A stretch of 64,000 bases of DNA from Cherax quadricarinatus (GCF_038502225.1 NC_091355.1:12468065-12532064), one strand, 5' to 3'. Shown: positions 44,130-57,144, counted from the first letter of the stretch. Notes: generated by a model not told the origin, from the sequence alone. Translations and numbers: made by a program.

Positions 44130-44850
44130 GATGTTGTATACTCACGAAGACGCACATGATCTCACTTTCAAAGAACAACAATATCATTATTACATCTGCT
44201 AAGAAACTGATAGAGTGGATAATGAGACCCTTCAAAACAAGGGATGCCGAGCCAGTGATGATCCTCTTCGAATCATTTTCTTTCTCTAGGCTGGAATACT
44301 GATGTACACTAACGGCGTCTTTCAAGACAGGCGAAATGTCAGATCTAGAGAATATACAGAGAACTTTCACTCAATTTATAAGCACAGTCAAGCCGGCTCA
44401 AGTCCCTTTACCTGTATTCCTTGGAATGCAGGCGAGAAAAATCATCATAATTTACACCTGGAAAATCCTAGAGGGATTATTCCCAAATCTGCACACAGAA
44501 ATCACTTGCTACGAAAGGAAAAGACTTGGCAGGCGGTGCAACATTCCCCCAATGAAAATCAGGGGTAACGTGATTACACTAAGAGATAACACAATAAGTA
44601 TCAGAGGTCCAAAACTGTTCAACTACCTCCCAGCATACATGAGGGGATGTGTTGATTACCAATAGACCTTTAGCTGTCAAGAGGAAGCTTGACAGATAAC
44701 TAACAGCCGGGCTGTGGTTCGTATGTTGGATTGCATGCTGCCGGCAGCAATAGCCTGGTTAATCTAGCCCTGATCCACCGCGAGGCCTGGTCAAGGACTG
44801 GGCCGCGGGGGCGTTGACCCCCGGAACACCCTCCAGGTAGACTCCAGGTA
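44130..44850 (+). pseudogene. LINE-B ORF2 C-terminal fragment and 3' UTR, copy 3
   Basis: Plus-strand reading (two frames joined): DLTFKEQQ, LIEWIMRPFKTRDAEPVMIL, FSFSRLEY, then MSDLENIQRTFTQFISTV, YTWKILEGLFPNLHTEI, YERKRLGRRCNIPPMKIRG and ISIRGPKLFNYLPAYMRG (to 44665). The 3' UTR contains 'ggccgcgggggcgttgacc' and a doubled 'ctccaggtagactccaggta'. This is the longest LINE-B copy on the plus strand; it includes the connection region but no catalytic RT motifs. It is in opposite orientation to the adjacent LINE-A chain. Confidence 0.84.
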
Positions 44851-45000
44851 GGTAGATGAACCTACAAGGACGCCCACGAATTCACATAAAATAAAAATGA
44901 CTCGCATGAATTCACAAGGAGTCACAAGGACAGACATGAACTCACAAAAACTAAAATCTCACAAGAATCAGATTAAGAATATGTGGTGAACGCCTTCATC
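44851..45000. other. Short degenerate 'gaattcacaagga' repeats
   Basis: Several imperfect copies of tgaattcacaagga-like sequence. Nothing else recognised. Confidence 0.5.
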
Positions 45001-45130
45001 CAGGCTGAGGAACTGATAACCTTATCTTCCACTGTCTCCATTTGCGATGCCTCCAATAATCTCTGTACTGCATTACTTAAGCCACTGACTGGTGAATCTT
45101 CGTCAGAATAACGATACCCAGGTGTTGTAC
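45000..45130 (+). mobile_element. Family D-like remnant, copy 4
   Basis: Begins atccaggctgaggaactgat and later has ACTGGTGAATCTTCGTCAGA and aacgatacccaggtgttg, matching the outer parts of Family D, but the central hairpin/GAAA segment is deleted or replaced. 45131-45365 is unassigned. Confidence 0.5.
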
Positions 45131-45375
45131 AAGTGGCTTATTCACCATCTAATGCTGCCTCAGTAACTAAAACATGGAAATTGATCACGTGCCTTTAATT
45201 ATCACCTCGTCAGATTGACATTTATTGTGGGTAACTAAAAGAAACTACAAGTACTGACGGGATAGTTCAGTTTCTGGGAGGTAGTAGAATATTAACAATT
45301 ATTCAACATGATTTTTCAATCAAAATATTCTGCTTACCAAATTTACTGAAGTTCTTCAGATAGAAGTAATTAGGG

Positions 45376-45425
45376 AAGCTTTATTGTTGAAATATTTCGC
45401 CTGCTTAGCAGGCTGTTTTAGTGAA
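45376..45425 (-). mobile_element. Family D-like hairpin remnant, copy 5
   Basis: The minus strand reads CTAAAACAGCCTGC, loop TAA, GCAGGC, then GAAA and TATTTCAACAATAAAG. The 6-bp stem is perfect although the flanks have diverged. Confidence 0.6.
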
Positions 45426-45517
45426 TGAAGAAGTTACCTAAGTATTTGATTGAAGAAGCCTGAGAATGAGAACCATTTTTGACAATGAGGACACTCGACT
45501 GTTACACATTTTTGGGG

Positions 45518-45795
45518 GGGCCTAGCTCCTAGGCCTTTGGTGCATCCATATTAGAGATGTATCAGATGTGAAAATTTAGATATCCACGGATGCGGATGTT
45601 TATGAGGATGTCTTACTTATTTCGCGGATGCGGATGCATATACAGATATCTGTTTGCAGTAAAAAGCGGATGTAAGAAATTGTGCGGATGTACCGCGGAT
45701 GCGGATATGCGGATATCCGGTACATCTCTGATCCATATGCTCTTGCGCTACCATCCATAGGATGGATATGAGATACATGAACTAGCCGCTTCGAC
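45518..45795 (+). mobile_element. LINE-C 3'-end fragment split by a MITE
   Basis: 45520-45551 (ctcctaggcctttggtgcat) and 45731-45795 (atccatatgctcttgcgc, gatggatatgagat) are contiguous in other LINE-C 3' ends. The 179-bp element between them is described separately. Plus-strand orientation, opposite to the neighbouring LINE-C copy at 46012. Confidence 0.82.
45552..45730. mobile_element. hAT-like MITE with exact 8-bp target duplication
   Basis: Termini TAGAGATGTA and the complement of TACATCTCTG form inverted repeats of the CAGAGATG type. It is flanked by ATCCATAT at 45544-45551 and 45731-45738. The interior has repeated GCGGATGCGGAT motifs and no coding capacity. Confidence 0.85.
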
Positions 45796-46011
45796 GGCAG
45801 CCTTATCTGTCTTACTCATTTACTTTTCTTCATGGACTTCCAGGAGGCATTGGACAGAGCACACAGATTACTACGTAAACCTAGATGTCACGAAGTGAGT
45901 TTCTACTCCAGCAGCCCGGGCTGGGGTCAGGCCTCTGTAGTGGTTGCATGATCAACCATGCAGAGAGTGAAAGTGACTTATTTACTTTAAGATTATTGCC
46001 TCCGAAGTAGC
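45796..46011. other. No recognisable gene
   Basis: Between two LINE-C copies in opposite orientation. Nothing identified. Confidence 0.5.
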
Positions 46012-48300
46012 TGGATCATTGTGCACCCCATACCCATCCCGTGGACGGTAGCGCAAGAGTATATGAATACGTATACTAAAAGCCTAGGAACTAGGCCCCA
46101 AAAGGGTTAGCAGGAGTACATCTGGATTTATATATACAATTGTTTAATCTCTGGCAAGCAAAATAAGGATATTTACTTAATATGTCTTTATCTTATTTTT
46201 ATTATAAAAATACCCTGATATATCACATAAGTTTATTATGCTGTATCTATATTCCTTAACAAGTGCATGATGAAGTACAAATGTTCAAGAAAGTGACCAT
46301 AAGGTTGACCACATACTTTGCATTTAGTTTGATCATCATCTGTGTGTTTGCCAAACTGCCAGAAGCAACTGTAACCAAGCCTCAGCCTGGCTATTACATT
46401 ATCAGTCAGTGTTCAAATTATAAGCTACTGCATAAGCATACTTATCTACGTTCATGGATAACTAAAGTGTAATGAACACTTGTCAGTGCTCAATAATGAC
46501 CCACATGGAGAAAGAAATGCAGATTAATTGATCTGTATATTTCGATCCCTTCTCTGATCCTCTTCAGCAAGAATCTTCCCTATAAATTCTTGTTCTCATT
46601 TCAATTATGTATCTGCTGAAGAGGATCACAGAAGGGGATCGAAATATACAGATCAATTAATCTTCTGTATTTATTTCTCCATGTGGGTCATTATTGAGCA
46701 TCTATGTTCATGTTATAGTGAGTGATAGATCCAATGAAGCCTCTAAATGCATTCCAATGACATTCACTCTCATTATATTCTTCTCTCCTAATCTTATTCC
46801 TAATGCAAAACACAGATGTTCCCAAATTATATTCTACATTTTCCTGCAGAGTACTTTCTTGGCTAACTTATCAACTTTATCATGAAGGAGTCATTTAACG
46901 AGTGATGGAAGCCATGAAAATTATACATTAATTCCCTTTACTCTGATATTGGAGTATCCTTACCTGGCTTCTCCAATGAGCATGTTCTTAGTCATTATGT
47001 GAGTTAAGAGCCTTCAGTGATGAGACAGAATCAGTAATAATCATATAGTCAAGCTCAGTGTCACAAGTTAACTTTAGTGCCATTAGGATGGCAAACAATT
47101 CATTTTGCAGTGTAGACGCCCAGTTGTTAATTCTTATGCCTGATTCAACATTGCTGATATCGTTCTTATTTAGGGAGATGGCAACAAGAACAGATGCAGC
47201 CCTGTCAGTAGGCTCTTAGATCCTTAAGTAAATATAATTTGTTTTAAATTATCAACAGTTAAGCGAGAAACTCTTCTTGAGCAGTTGTCTTTGCAAGTGA
47301 TTTAAGGTATTACTAGTGATGAAATTCTTGGGAGGGGCTTGTATGTATGTGATACTAAATGAACACATCTTCCATGGAGGGGTGAAATCCTCTTGTCTAC
47401 AGTGATACAGTTCTTACAAGTTATAAAACTTAATATAATTGCATGTTTTCACAATTTAGAATTGTGTGCATTTACCTCTAGACATTTAGTAAGATTTGTG
47501 CTCATTTCTTAACATTCTAATGCCAAGTACAATGTTAACCTAAATAATCCTATCACTATTGCTAGGAACACCAGCTTCTCTCTCATGTTAAGAATCTTTG
47601 TTAGTTTTAAGAGTCAAAAATAATTCTGAGGTCTTCGTTTTACATTAGTTCCAAGGTCAGGAGAAAATTTTCCCTAGTTAATACTAACATGGACGCAACA
47701 TAATCGATTCAGTATCTAATATAGGTTATGTACATCATTATCATTATTTTCACATTAGCACCGTAGTTGGGGCTGCAGTCAAGACAGCTCTTAAAGCATT
47801 TAGCATAGCTTTGAATTTATTCTTTTGTTTGTGGTATGGTGATTTATTGAAGGGTACGTCTATACTAAGATATCTCTGATTTAATGTAGCTTATGTTTTC
47901 ACCCTACCAACAGATGGGTGGGGGAAGTCAATATCTTAGTTTTAGGAGAAGATATAACGAGGCCTAGTCGATAGCAAATTACATGAACCATGTCAAGAAT
48001 AGTATTGATCATCTTATGCCCTGTTGTATGGATGACCATGTCATCACCATAGCTTATAGTTATATGTTTAGGTGAGGTTGGTAAATCATTTATGAGAGCA
48101 TTAATCAGAACATTAAATAGAATGGGACTGAGAACTTCTCCCTGCGGTGCAACTAAGGACATTCCTTTAGTCTAGCTTCTGAAACCTTGGTAGAGAACAG
48201 AGGATAATTTGATAGATAACTGGTTGTATAACTGGGTAGGTTACTACCAAAAACTTTGCCTAGTTCATGTAGTATAACAGTTCTGTTTGTGATAAAATGC
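46012..48300 (-). pseudogene. LINE-C RT and RNase H relic
   Basis: The 3' end (46019-46140) has gtgcacccca, 'ggacggtagcgc' and 'ggaactaggccccaaaag'. The region 46140-47215 aligns step by step to the RNase H/zinc segment at 3180-4070 but with indels and stops. Further upstream on the minus strand (48162-47899) an RT palm is readable: APQGEVLSPILFNVLINALI (motif B) and ITISYGDDMVIHT (motif C, YADD changed to YGDD). The region 47220-47880 should hold the thumb/connection but is not recognisable. A 244-bp foldback interrupts the relic at 46457-46700. Confidence 0.8.
46457..46700. mobile_element. Foldback element with 12-bp target duplication in LINE-C
   Basis: Arms of roughly 84 bp (about 46487-46570 and 46615-46700) are near reverse complements, e.g. 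CCACATGGAGAAAGAAATGC vs the complement of the segment ending CTCCATGTGG. The asymmetric left end adds about 30 bp. It is flanked by TCTACGTTCATG (46445-46456) and TCTATGTTCATG (46701-46712); uninterrupted LINE-C at about 3551-3562 has one such copy. No coding capacity. Confidence 0.85.
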
Positions 48301-48375
48301 AGATTTTAGATAAAAAAATGTGGTAAAACTTGAAGTGTGTGGAGTGATAAAGATAGTAATACAAGAGATCGAGCA

Positions 48376-48665
<290 letters not shown>

Positions 48666-48669
<4 letters not shown>

Positions 48670-49014
48670 CAGTAGGTCTTTAGAGGATACCTCCCTCCCT
48701 CCCCCCCACTTGACAAATGTGACACCCCACCCTTGATAACCGAACCATCGTGGCTATTTAGCCTGACGCCTGGGACGGATAAAGGCGACTCCTGGCTAAT
48801 AGCAGCTCGATTATCCGGAGGGCCGTTATCGAGGTAACGGGTGTCGGAGCTACCAAGTAACACCCACTAACAGATAACACTTATAGTGACGACACAGCTG
48901 GACCGAACCTTACACTCTCAACACCACGATGCTCAACCCAGATTGTCTACAATCGTCAGGTTTCGACTTTGGGAAGCGAGAGAAGTGTTGAAAATCGGTG
49001 TTAATTTTTTTAGT
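48666..49014. other. No recognisable gene
   Basis: Relatively GC-balanced sequence with no recognised motif or repeat. Confidence 0.5.
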
Positions 49015-49195
49015 AAAACTGGATACATTAGCAGTGTGTTGCTGGTTTATCCTATATAAAAGTTACACAGTTGGAACAAAGGCTAGCTATGTATCCCTGT
49101 CGTATTCCATAACGCAGGATGGTGCTGTAAGGTGTTGAAATCTGTTAGCCTGAGCCGCAAGACTTCGGTAGAGTTACCCTGAGCTGTAACGTAGA
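49015..49195 (+). repeat. Dispersed repeat E, copy 2
   Basis: Collinear with 10300-10500. It is followed (49196-49330) by imperfect 'gtagtgttag' and 'gtagaggtag' repeats. Confidence 0.65.
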
Positions 49196-49344
49196 GGTAT
49201 TTATAGTAAGGTAGTGTAGAGGTAGTGTTAGGTGTAGTGTAGATGTAGTTATAGCAAGGTAGTGTTAGTTATAGTGTAGAGGCATCTATCGCAAGGTGGT
49301 CCTGGTTGTAGTGTTGGGATGGTTACTGTAAGCTAGTGTTGGAT

Positions 49345-49390
49345 GTCATGATGATAAAGCTCTACTGAGAGTGAAACGTTGTCGCAAACG
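49345..49390 (+). other. Hairpin followed by GAAACGTTGTC
   Basis: TGATGATAAA, stem GCTC, loop TACTGA, stem GAGT, then GAAACGTTGTCGC. It resembles the catalytic-strand layout of a hammerhead ribozyme (UGAUGA, stem II, GAAA, very short stem III, UC). The C before UGAUGA is replaced by A, and no stem I is visible. Confidence 0.4.
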
Positions 49391-49769
49391 AAATGTGTTC
49401 TGCAGCCTGTCTGCAGTGCTGCCCCACTTGAATTTCTCATTCTCTGCCATCCTTGCAAAGTCAAAGGTGAGTGTCTGAAGTGTTACTAACAGTCTGAGTG
49501 ATCACAAAACCAAGATCTCGACAAGTGCATCGTTCCTTCAGCACTATTAGCACGGACACCCCCCATGGTTATTCAGGTCAAAGAATATACTGTAGACATG
49601 TAAACAAAGACAGGAGTAGACAGAACATGGTGACAGACTACTATCACACCACTACTATTACTACTACTGCCGATATTCTCTGTCTTCTACCTGTGTTTCC
49701 TTTCCAGTATCTCTCTCATCTTTCCCTGCCTCCCTCTCGTATATATTATGACCTTCCCTTCTCGCTTCA

Positions 49770-49815
49770 GTGTGATTTGTTAATGGTCCAAGTCGGACCG
49801 AAACATCGTTATAAG
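49770..49815 (+). other. GGTCC-GGACC hairpin followed by GAAACATCG
   Basis: 'atggtccaagtcggaccg' then AAACATCGTTATAAG; the same unit as the right arm at 38475-38506. 49391-49769 has no recognised feature. Confidence 0.65.
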
Positions 49816-49834
49816 TTTTCCTTAATTGCGGGTT

Positions 49835-50330
49835 GTATAACGACAAGTGTAGACAAAGATGCAGACAGGTGTAGATACAACATACAAAGGCAGGTGTAAC
49901 AAAAAAAGGCACAATACCGTGACTGGAACGATACACAAATAAAGGCAGGTGTAGACAGAAAGACAAACGAATGCAGAACATACAAACAAAAGATGTGTAC
50001 CCGTGCAGACAAGTGTAGACAACATGCAAAGACAGATGTAGACATTTAAAAAATATCGGCATAACATGCAGACATGTGTAGATAGGACACGTGGAGAGGT
50101 GTAGACAGCATGCAAAGGTGTGAACAGACTGGCGTTGACAGAACATGCAACGATAGAACAAAAGTGTAGACAGGACATGTAAAGGTGTAGCTGGAATATG
50201 TAAACAAGTGTAGACTCGTGCAAAGGCAGGTGCAGGCAACATGCAGTCAAAAGTGTAGACAGAACATGCACACAGGTGTAGACACACGCAAAGGTGTAGA
50301 AAAAAAAAGACAAGAACAGGTGTAGACAGA
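49835..50330. repeat. Degenerate 'aggtgtagacagaacatgca' tandem repeat
   Basis: About 22 imperfect units, 18-30 bp long. Overlapping Cys/Leu-rich minus-strand frames up to 231 codons are artefacts. Confidence 0.85.
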
Positions 50331-50639
50331 ATAAGCTTTAACTGGAAAAAAATACGCACTAAATAGGGCTTTTTAATATTAGAGCTCGAGTTAGATCACT
50401 CTGCAGAGCTTTCCACAGTTCTGTGAAGTTCACCTTAGAACTCTATGAAGCTCTCCTCAGAGTTCCCCTTGGATCTAGTAGAACCTGCCTAGAATGAACC
50501 AGTAGAACCTACCAATAATGAACCAATAAGGGTTTAGCACTTCACAAGGAATACAATATAATAATTATATTATTATTATTATTATTAATTGTACGAAATT
50601 TCAGTCTTGGACGTTCTCAGATACTGTTGAAGTTAGTTT
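50331..50639. other. No gene; short (ATT)n
   Basis: (ATT)n at about 50564-50586; 'agaacct' phrases repeat near 50470-50520. Otherwise unassigned. Confidence 0.6.
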
Positions 50640-50726
50640 TTCACCCATAGTGTGACTTGATAAAAGACGTTTCGCCCATTATGGGGATGTATCTAATACA
50701 TTTCACCCACAGAGGGAACTTTGTCA
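50640..50726 (-). other. Three hairpin-GAAA units in a row
   Basis: On the minus strand: CTGACAAAGTTCCC, loop TCTGT, GGGT-GAAATG; then CCCA-TAA-TGGGC-GAAACGTC; then a decayed CACTATGGGTGAAAA. Same hairpin-plus-GAAA pattern as Family D, with different stems. Confidence 0.55.
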
Positions 50727-50756
50727 GTAGCAGTAGGAAATTCAGAATTTAAATTT

Positions 50757-51170
50757 TGCATTCCAGGCGGCTAGTTTACTGTGCACCCCATATCCATCCT
50801 GTCGACAGCAGTGGCTAGTTTATTGTGCACCCCATATCCATCCTGTCGACAGCAGTGGCTGGTTTACTGTGCACCCCATATCCATCCTGTCGACAGTAGT
50901 GGCTAGTTTATTGTGCACCCCATATCCATCCTGTCGACAGCAGTGGGTGGTTTACTGTGCACCCCATATCCATCCTGTCGACAGCAGTGGCTAGTTTATT
51001 GTGCACCCCATATCCATCCTGTCGACAGCAGTGGCTGGTTTACTGTGCACCCCATATCCATCCTGTCGACAGTAGTGGCTAGTTTATTGTGCACCCCATA
51101 TCCATCCTGTTGACAGTAATGGCTAGTTTACTGCGAGTTCCATATCCATCCAGTGGACTGTTTACTGTGC
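50757..51170 (-). repeat. 44-bp tandem array derived from the LINE-C 3' end
   Basis: About nine units of exactly 44 bp (GTCGAC at 50801, 50845, 50889, 50933 and onward). Each contains gtgcaccccatatccatcc, the terminal phrase of LINE-C, followed by a diagnostic GTCGACAG where LINE-C has GTGGACGG. Confidence 0.92.
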
Positions 51171-51310
51171 ACCTCTCACCCATTTCGTGAACGGTAGCGC
51201 AAGAGAACATACTGTACATACACAAAAGACCTAGGAACTAGGCCCCAAAAGGATTAAAAGGAGCACATCTTGATTCATATCTCTCGGCAAGTGAAAAACA
51301 AATATGTTGA
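51171..51310 (-). mobile_element. LINE-C 3' fragment adjoining the 44-bp array
   Basis: Continues as ordinary LINE-C 3' end (gaacggtagcgcaagag, 'ggaactaggccccaaaagg', 'gagcacatcttgattcat', 'ctctcggcaagtg'). The array therefore replaces its terminal segment. Confidence 0.85.
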
Positions 51311-51623
51311 TGGATTATTGGTTTTGTTGAGGCTGTTGTTGTAGTGGCGGCAGCGTCGATAGGAGGACGTAGGGTGCGACTGCGGCAGCAGAGGCGGCGA
51401 CAGCCGCAGCGAGGACAAAATCAACAGAAGCAATGGACCGAGAAACAAAAGCATCCACTGGTCTTGCTGACATCTCCCCGCGCTGGAAACAATAGCATAG
51501 CGGCATCGATGTTATCATGCCGTCTCATGATGCCATAAAATGGAGCGGGAGACTTTAGGATGCTCTCTCCACAATATAAGTCATGCGCTCACTGATTTAC
51601 GCGTAAGTCTTCTTCGTATCAGC

Positions 51624-51626
<3 letters not shown>
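51311..51626. other. No recognisable gene
   Basis: GGCGGCAG-rich sequence at 51340-51430 with short open frames on both strands; no known domain. Confidence 0.5.

Positions 51627-51657
<31 letters not shown>
51627..51657. repeat. Poly(T) tract
   Basis: About 30 consecutive T, possibly the complement of a retroposed poly(A) tail; no adjacent gene body was recognised. Confidence 0.95.
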
Positions 51658-51659
<2 letters not shown>

Positions 51660-51774
51660 TGGATCCAGCACGGATGGATGGAATTGCTAGATAGTTTCTT
51701 CTTCCTCTTTGTTGTTGTGGTGATGGTGATGATAGTTCAGTGATCGAGTCCCAGGCGATGCTACTGTCTTCGAC

Positions 51775-52235
51775 CTCTCTTGACGATGTCTAGGTGGCTA
51801 CTGCCTTCTTCAGCACTTCCTGACGATGCCCAGGTGGCTACTACCTTCTTCGGCACTTCTTGACGTTACCCAGGTGGCTTCTACCTTCTTCAACACTTCC
51901 TGACGTTGCCCAGGTGGCTACTACCTTCTTCAGCACTCCCTGACGTTGCCCACGTGGCAACTATCTTCTTCAGCACTTTCTGGCGATCCCCAGGTAACTA
52001 CTCCCTTCTTCAGTACTTCCTGACGATGCCCAGGTGGCTACTACCTTCTTCAGTACTTCCTGACGATGCCCAGGTGGCTACTACCTTCTTCAGCACTTCC
52101 TGACGTTGCTCAGGTGGCTACTACCTTCTTCAGCATTTCCTGACGTTGCCCAGGTGGCTGCTACCTTCTTCAGCACCTCCTGAAGGTGTCCTGGCTGCTG
52201 CTGCCTTCCTCAGCACCTACAGACGGTAGTCTGAG
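51775..52235 (+). repeat. 40-bp minisatellite with CAGGTG in nearly every unit
   Basis: About 11 units at an exact 40-bp period (TGACGATG or TGACGTTG at 51781, 51821, 51861, 51901, 51941 ... 52141). Units contain GCCCAGGTGGCTACTACC and TTCTTCAGCACTTCC. Confidence 0.93.
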
Positions 52236-52712
<477 letters not shown>

Positions 52713-52731
52713 ATACGTGAGAGTGCGCGCG

Positions 52732-54700
<1,969 letters not shown>

Positions 54701-54744
54701 GGTTGTTTACTTTGGAACTACTACTCATTCCTCTGAAAGTTATT

Positions 54745-55430
54745 AGCCTTCTCTATTTAAACCTGTCTTATACCCTTAATGATCAATATACTATAATCTT
54801 ATCTTCCTCCTCTTCCCATCTTCTCCTCCCTGACCTACCACCTGTTCACACACGCACCAACGGACAAATTCACCTCAGCGCAAGACAAACTCATGCCTGC
54901 CATTGTTCAGAAATGTGCTATGAACAACGTGTTACACCGAGCCGTGTACAACAAGATGTGTACAACGTTACAGCAGCTGGTTGTACTTACCAAGGCACAG
55001 AAGCACAGCAGCAGACGAAACCAAAGACGAGGTGACCATAAACAATGCAACGAATTAGGGAATTGAGATAATAATGATAAATGTAAAGTGAACGCTGACG
55101 TGGGAATTAATGGTAGGAAGGGTTACCACTAGCAGCTTAACGACGTAATTGGGTGATTAGGCTCGTTAAGGGTAATTAGAGTTGGTGCAGCAATCTACAT
55201 TATTTGTTTTGAGCTTATTTAAAGTATATTATTCCTATCTATTGGTGTTCTATTTTTTCAGGTATTACAAGTGATGAAGACAAATTGGGGAAGAAAGAGA
55301 GAAAAAAAGAAATAGAAAATAGCAAAAGAAAAACAGGTGGGAGGTGGGGGGGAAATTGAGCGTAAGTGTGGTGTAAGAAAGATGAACAGAAGAAAGAAAG
55401 CAGCAGTGATGAATATACATACAACCAGAA

Positions 55431-55435
<5 letters not shown>
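54745..55435. other. No recognisable gene
   Basis: Mixed sequence with short frames only. Nothing assigned. Confidence 0.5.

Positions 55436-55503
<68 letters not shown>
55436..55503. repeat. (CA)n microsatellite
   Basis: Pure CA run of 68 bp. Confidence 0.98.
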
Positions 55504-55507
<4 letters not shown>

Positions 55508-55866
55508 AAATCAGATACTCTTCGATACTTTCAAGTTCAATGATGATTTCTTAACGTTATACTCAACATATGTTAGGCTCATCTTTGAGTATTAAGTAGT
55601 ATGTCTCACCATTAAATATCAGAGAATCGAGCTTTCACGACTCCTTGCTCTTAATGAGCCACACGGATGGTGATGGTGTATGATGCACCTGCTCGGAGCC
55701 TGACCTTATCAGGAATTAAATAAGCTAGAAAACATTCACCGAGTTGCCACGAGATCGATGACTGAACTGCAGAAGACTGCATGCAGAAATTGTAAGCACG
55801 CAGATAACTCTAAATGAACGACTACAGTTAAATTCATGTAAAATTGGAGGGTGATCGAACCCCAGG
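55504..55866. other. Mostly unassigned
   Basis: The plus-strand peptide LENIHRVATRSMTELQ (about 55728-55775) resembles the LINE-A segment LEKVQRFATRLVPELR and may be an old RT tail remnant. Support is weak. Confidence 0.35.
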
Positions 55867-56046
55867 ATGTGTACTCACCTATTTGTACTCATTTATGGTT
55901 GCAGGGGTCGAGTCATACCTCCTGGCCCCGCCTCCTCAGTGTGTGTGTGTGTACTTACCTATTTATGGTTGCAGGGGTCGAGTCGTAGTTCCTGGCCCCG
56001 CCTCTTCACTGTGTGTGCGTGTGTGTGCGTGCGTGTGCGTGTGCGT

Positions 56047-56127
<81 letters not shown>

Positions 56128-56740
56128 CGCGCGCGCGCTCACCTATATGTGGTTGCAGGAGTTTATTCACAGCTCCTGGTTCCGCCTCTTCGATGGTCGC
56201 TATTAGTTTCATTCTCTCCCGGCCCGAAGAGGCATATTATACCCACTCTTAAACCTATGTATGGATCCTATTCATCTTATCAATTCTTCTCAGTAATTTA
56301 TACGTCGTTAGCTTGTCGTCCCCTATCCCTCCTGGCCTCCACTGTCATCAGGTTGAGTTCCCTTAACCTCTCCTCGTAGGATAAACCCCTTAGCTCCTTG
56401 ATTAGTCTTGTTGCAAACTTTTGCACTCTATTTTCTTGACGTGTGGGCTCCATACTCCAATATGGGCCTGACATACACGGTGTACAGTGTCGTGAATGAC
56501 TCCTTCCTTAGATGTCCAAATGCTATTCTTAGGTTTGCTAGGCGCCCGTATGCTGCAGCGGCTATTTAGTTGATGTTCATCTCAGGAGATGTGCTCGTTA
56601 TTTTACTCACCCCAAGATTGTTTTCCACGAGTGAGGTTTGCAGTCTTTGACCCACGAGCCTGCACTCCGTCTGCGGTTTTATTTGTCCTCCCCCAAGCTT
56701 CATAACTTTGCACTTGGTGGGGTTAAACTCAATTAATGTA
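55867..56740 (-). mobile_element. Chain of three LINE-A 3' ends separated by (TG)n
   Basis: Stub one (about 55870-55938) and stub two (about 55953-56010) are only about 60-70 bp long. Each runs from a TACTCACCTATTT or TACTTACCTATTT 3' end through 'ggttgcaggggtcgagtc' to 'ctggccccgcctc' and stops at TG repeats (55939-55952; 56011-56125, the latter with GTGC units). A third copy, about 56137-56740, reads ORF2 tail peptides on minus (decayed), including EFNPTKCKVMKLGGGQ near 56735. All three share orientation. Confidence 0.82.
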
Positions 56741-56859
56741 TTATAGTTTAATGAGAACAAGGTAACCCAAAGCAATAGTTCCAGTGGTTTATAATCCCCC
56801 AGTGAATAAGAGAAGACCCAGGCAAGAGTACGACAACACCGGTCACATTACAAATTCTA

Positions 56860-57135
56860 GAAAAAGCGGCACAAAAAGAAAGACCAAAGAGCTATTGATT
56901 TTAGGATCCGCATGAAGGACCAAAAATATGGAGAGCAAAACTGATGGAGGCAGTAATGGAGAATTCCATGACCCAACATGTGAAAAAGGCCACAATAGTG
57001 AGGGGCATGGGACAAACCAGCTTGACCAGACATGATTTTCACCTCAGGTGAATCTGACATGGATGAAATCAAATATGGGTCACCACTAGGAGCTAGTGAT
57101 CACGTGATGCTCAACTTAAAATATATGACTGAAAT
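56860..57135 (+). pseudogene. LINE-A-like endonuclease fragment
   Basis: Plus-strand peptides WRAKLMEAVMENSMTQHV (about 56930) and MIFTSGESDMDEIKYGSPL followed by GASDHVMLNLKY (57032-57120) align to the endonuclease C-terminus of ORF2, including the SDH motif. The rest of ORF2 is absent; sequence switches to a minus-strand LINE-B relic near 57145. Confidence 0.78.
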
Positions 57136-57144
57136 GGGAGTTTA

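Noticed and set aside
49664..50359. Cys/Leu-rich 231-codon minus-strand frame
   Set aside because: It is the translation of the degenerate 'aggtgtagaca' tandem repeat; neighbouring frames are similarly open.
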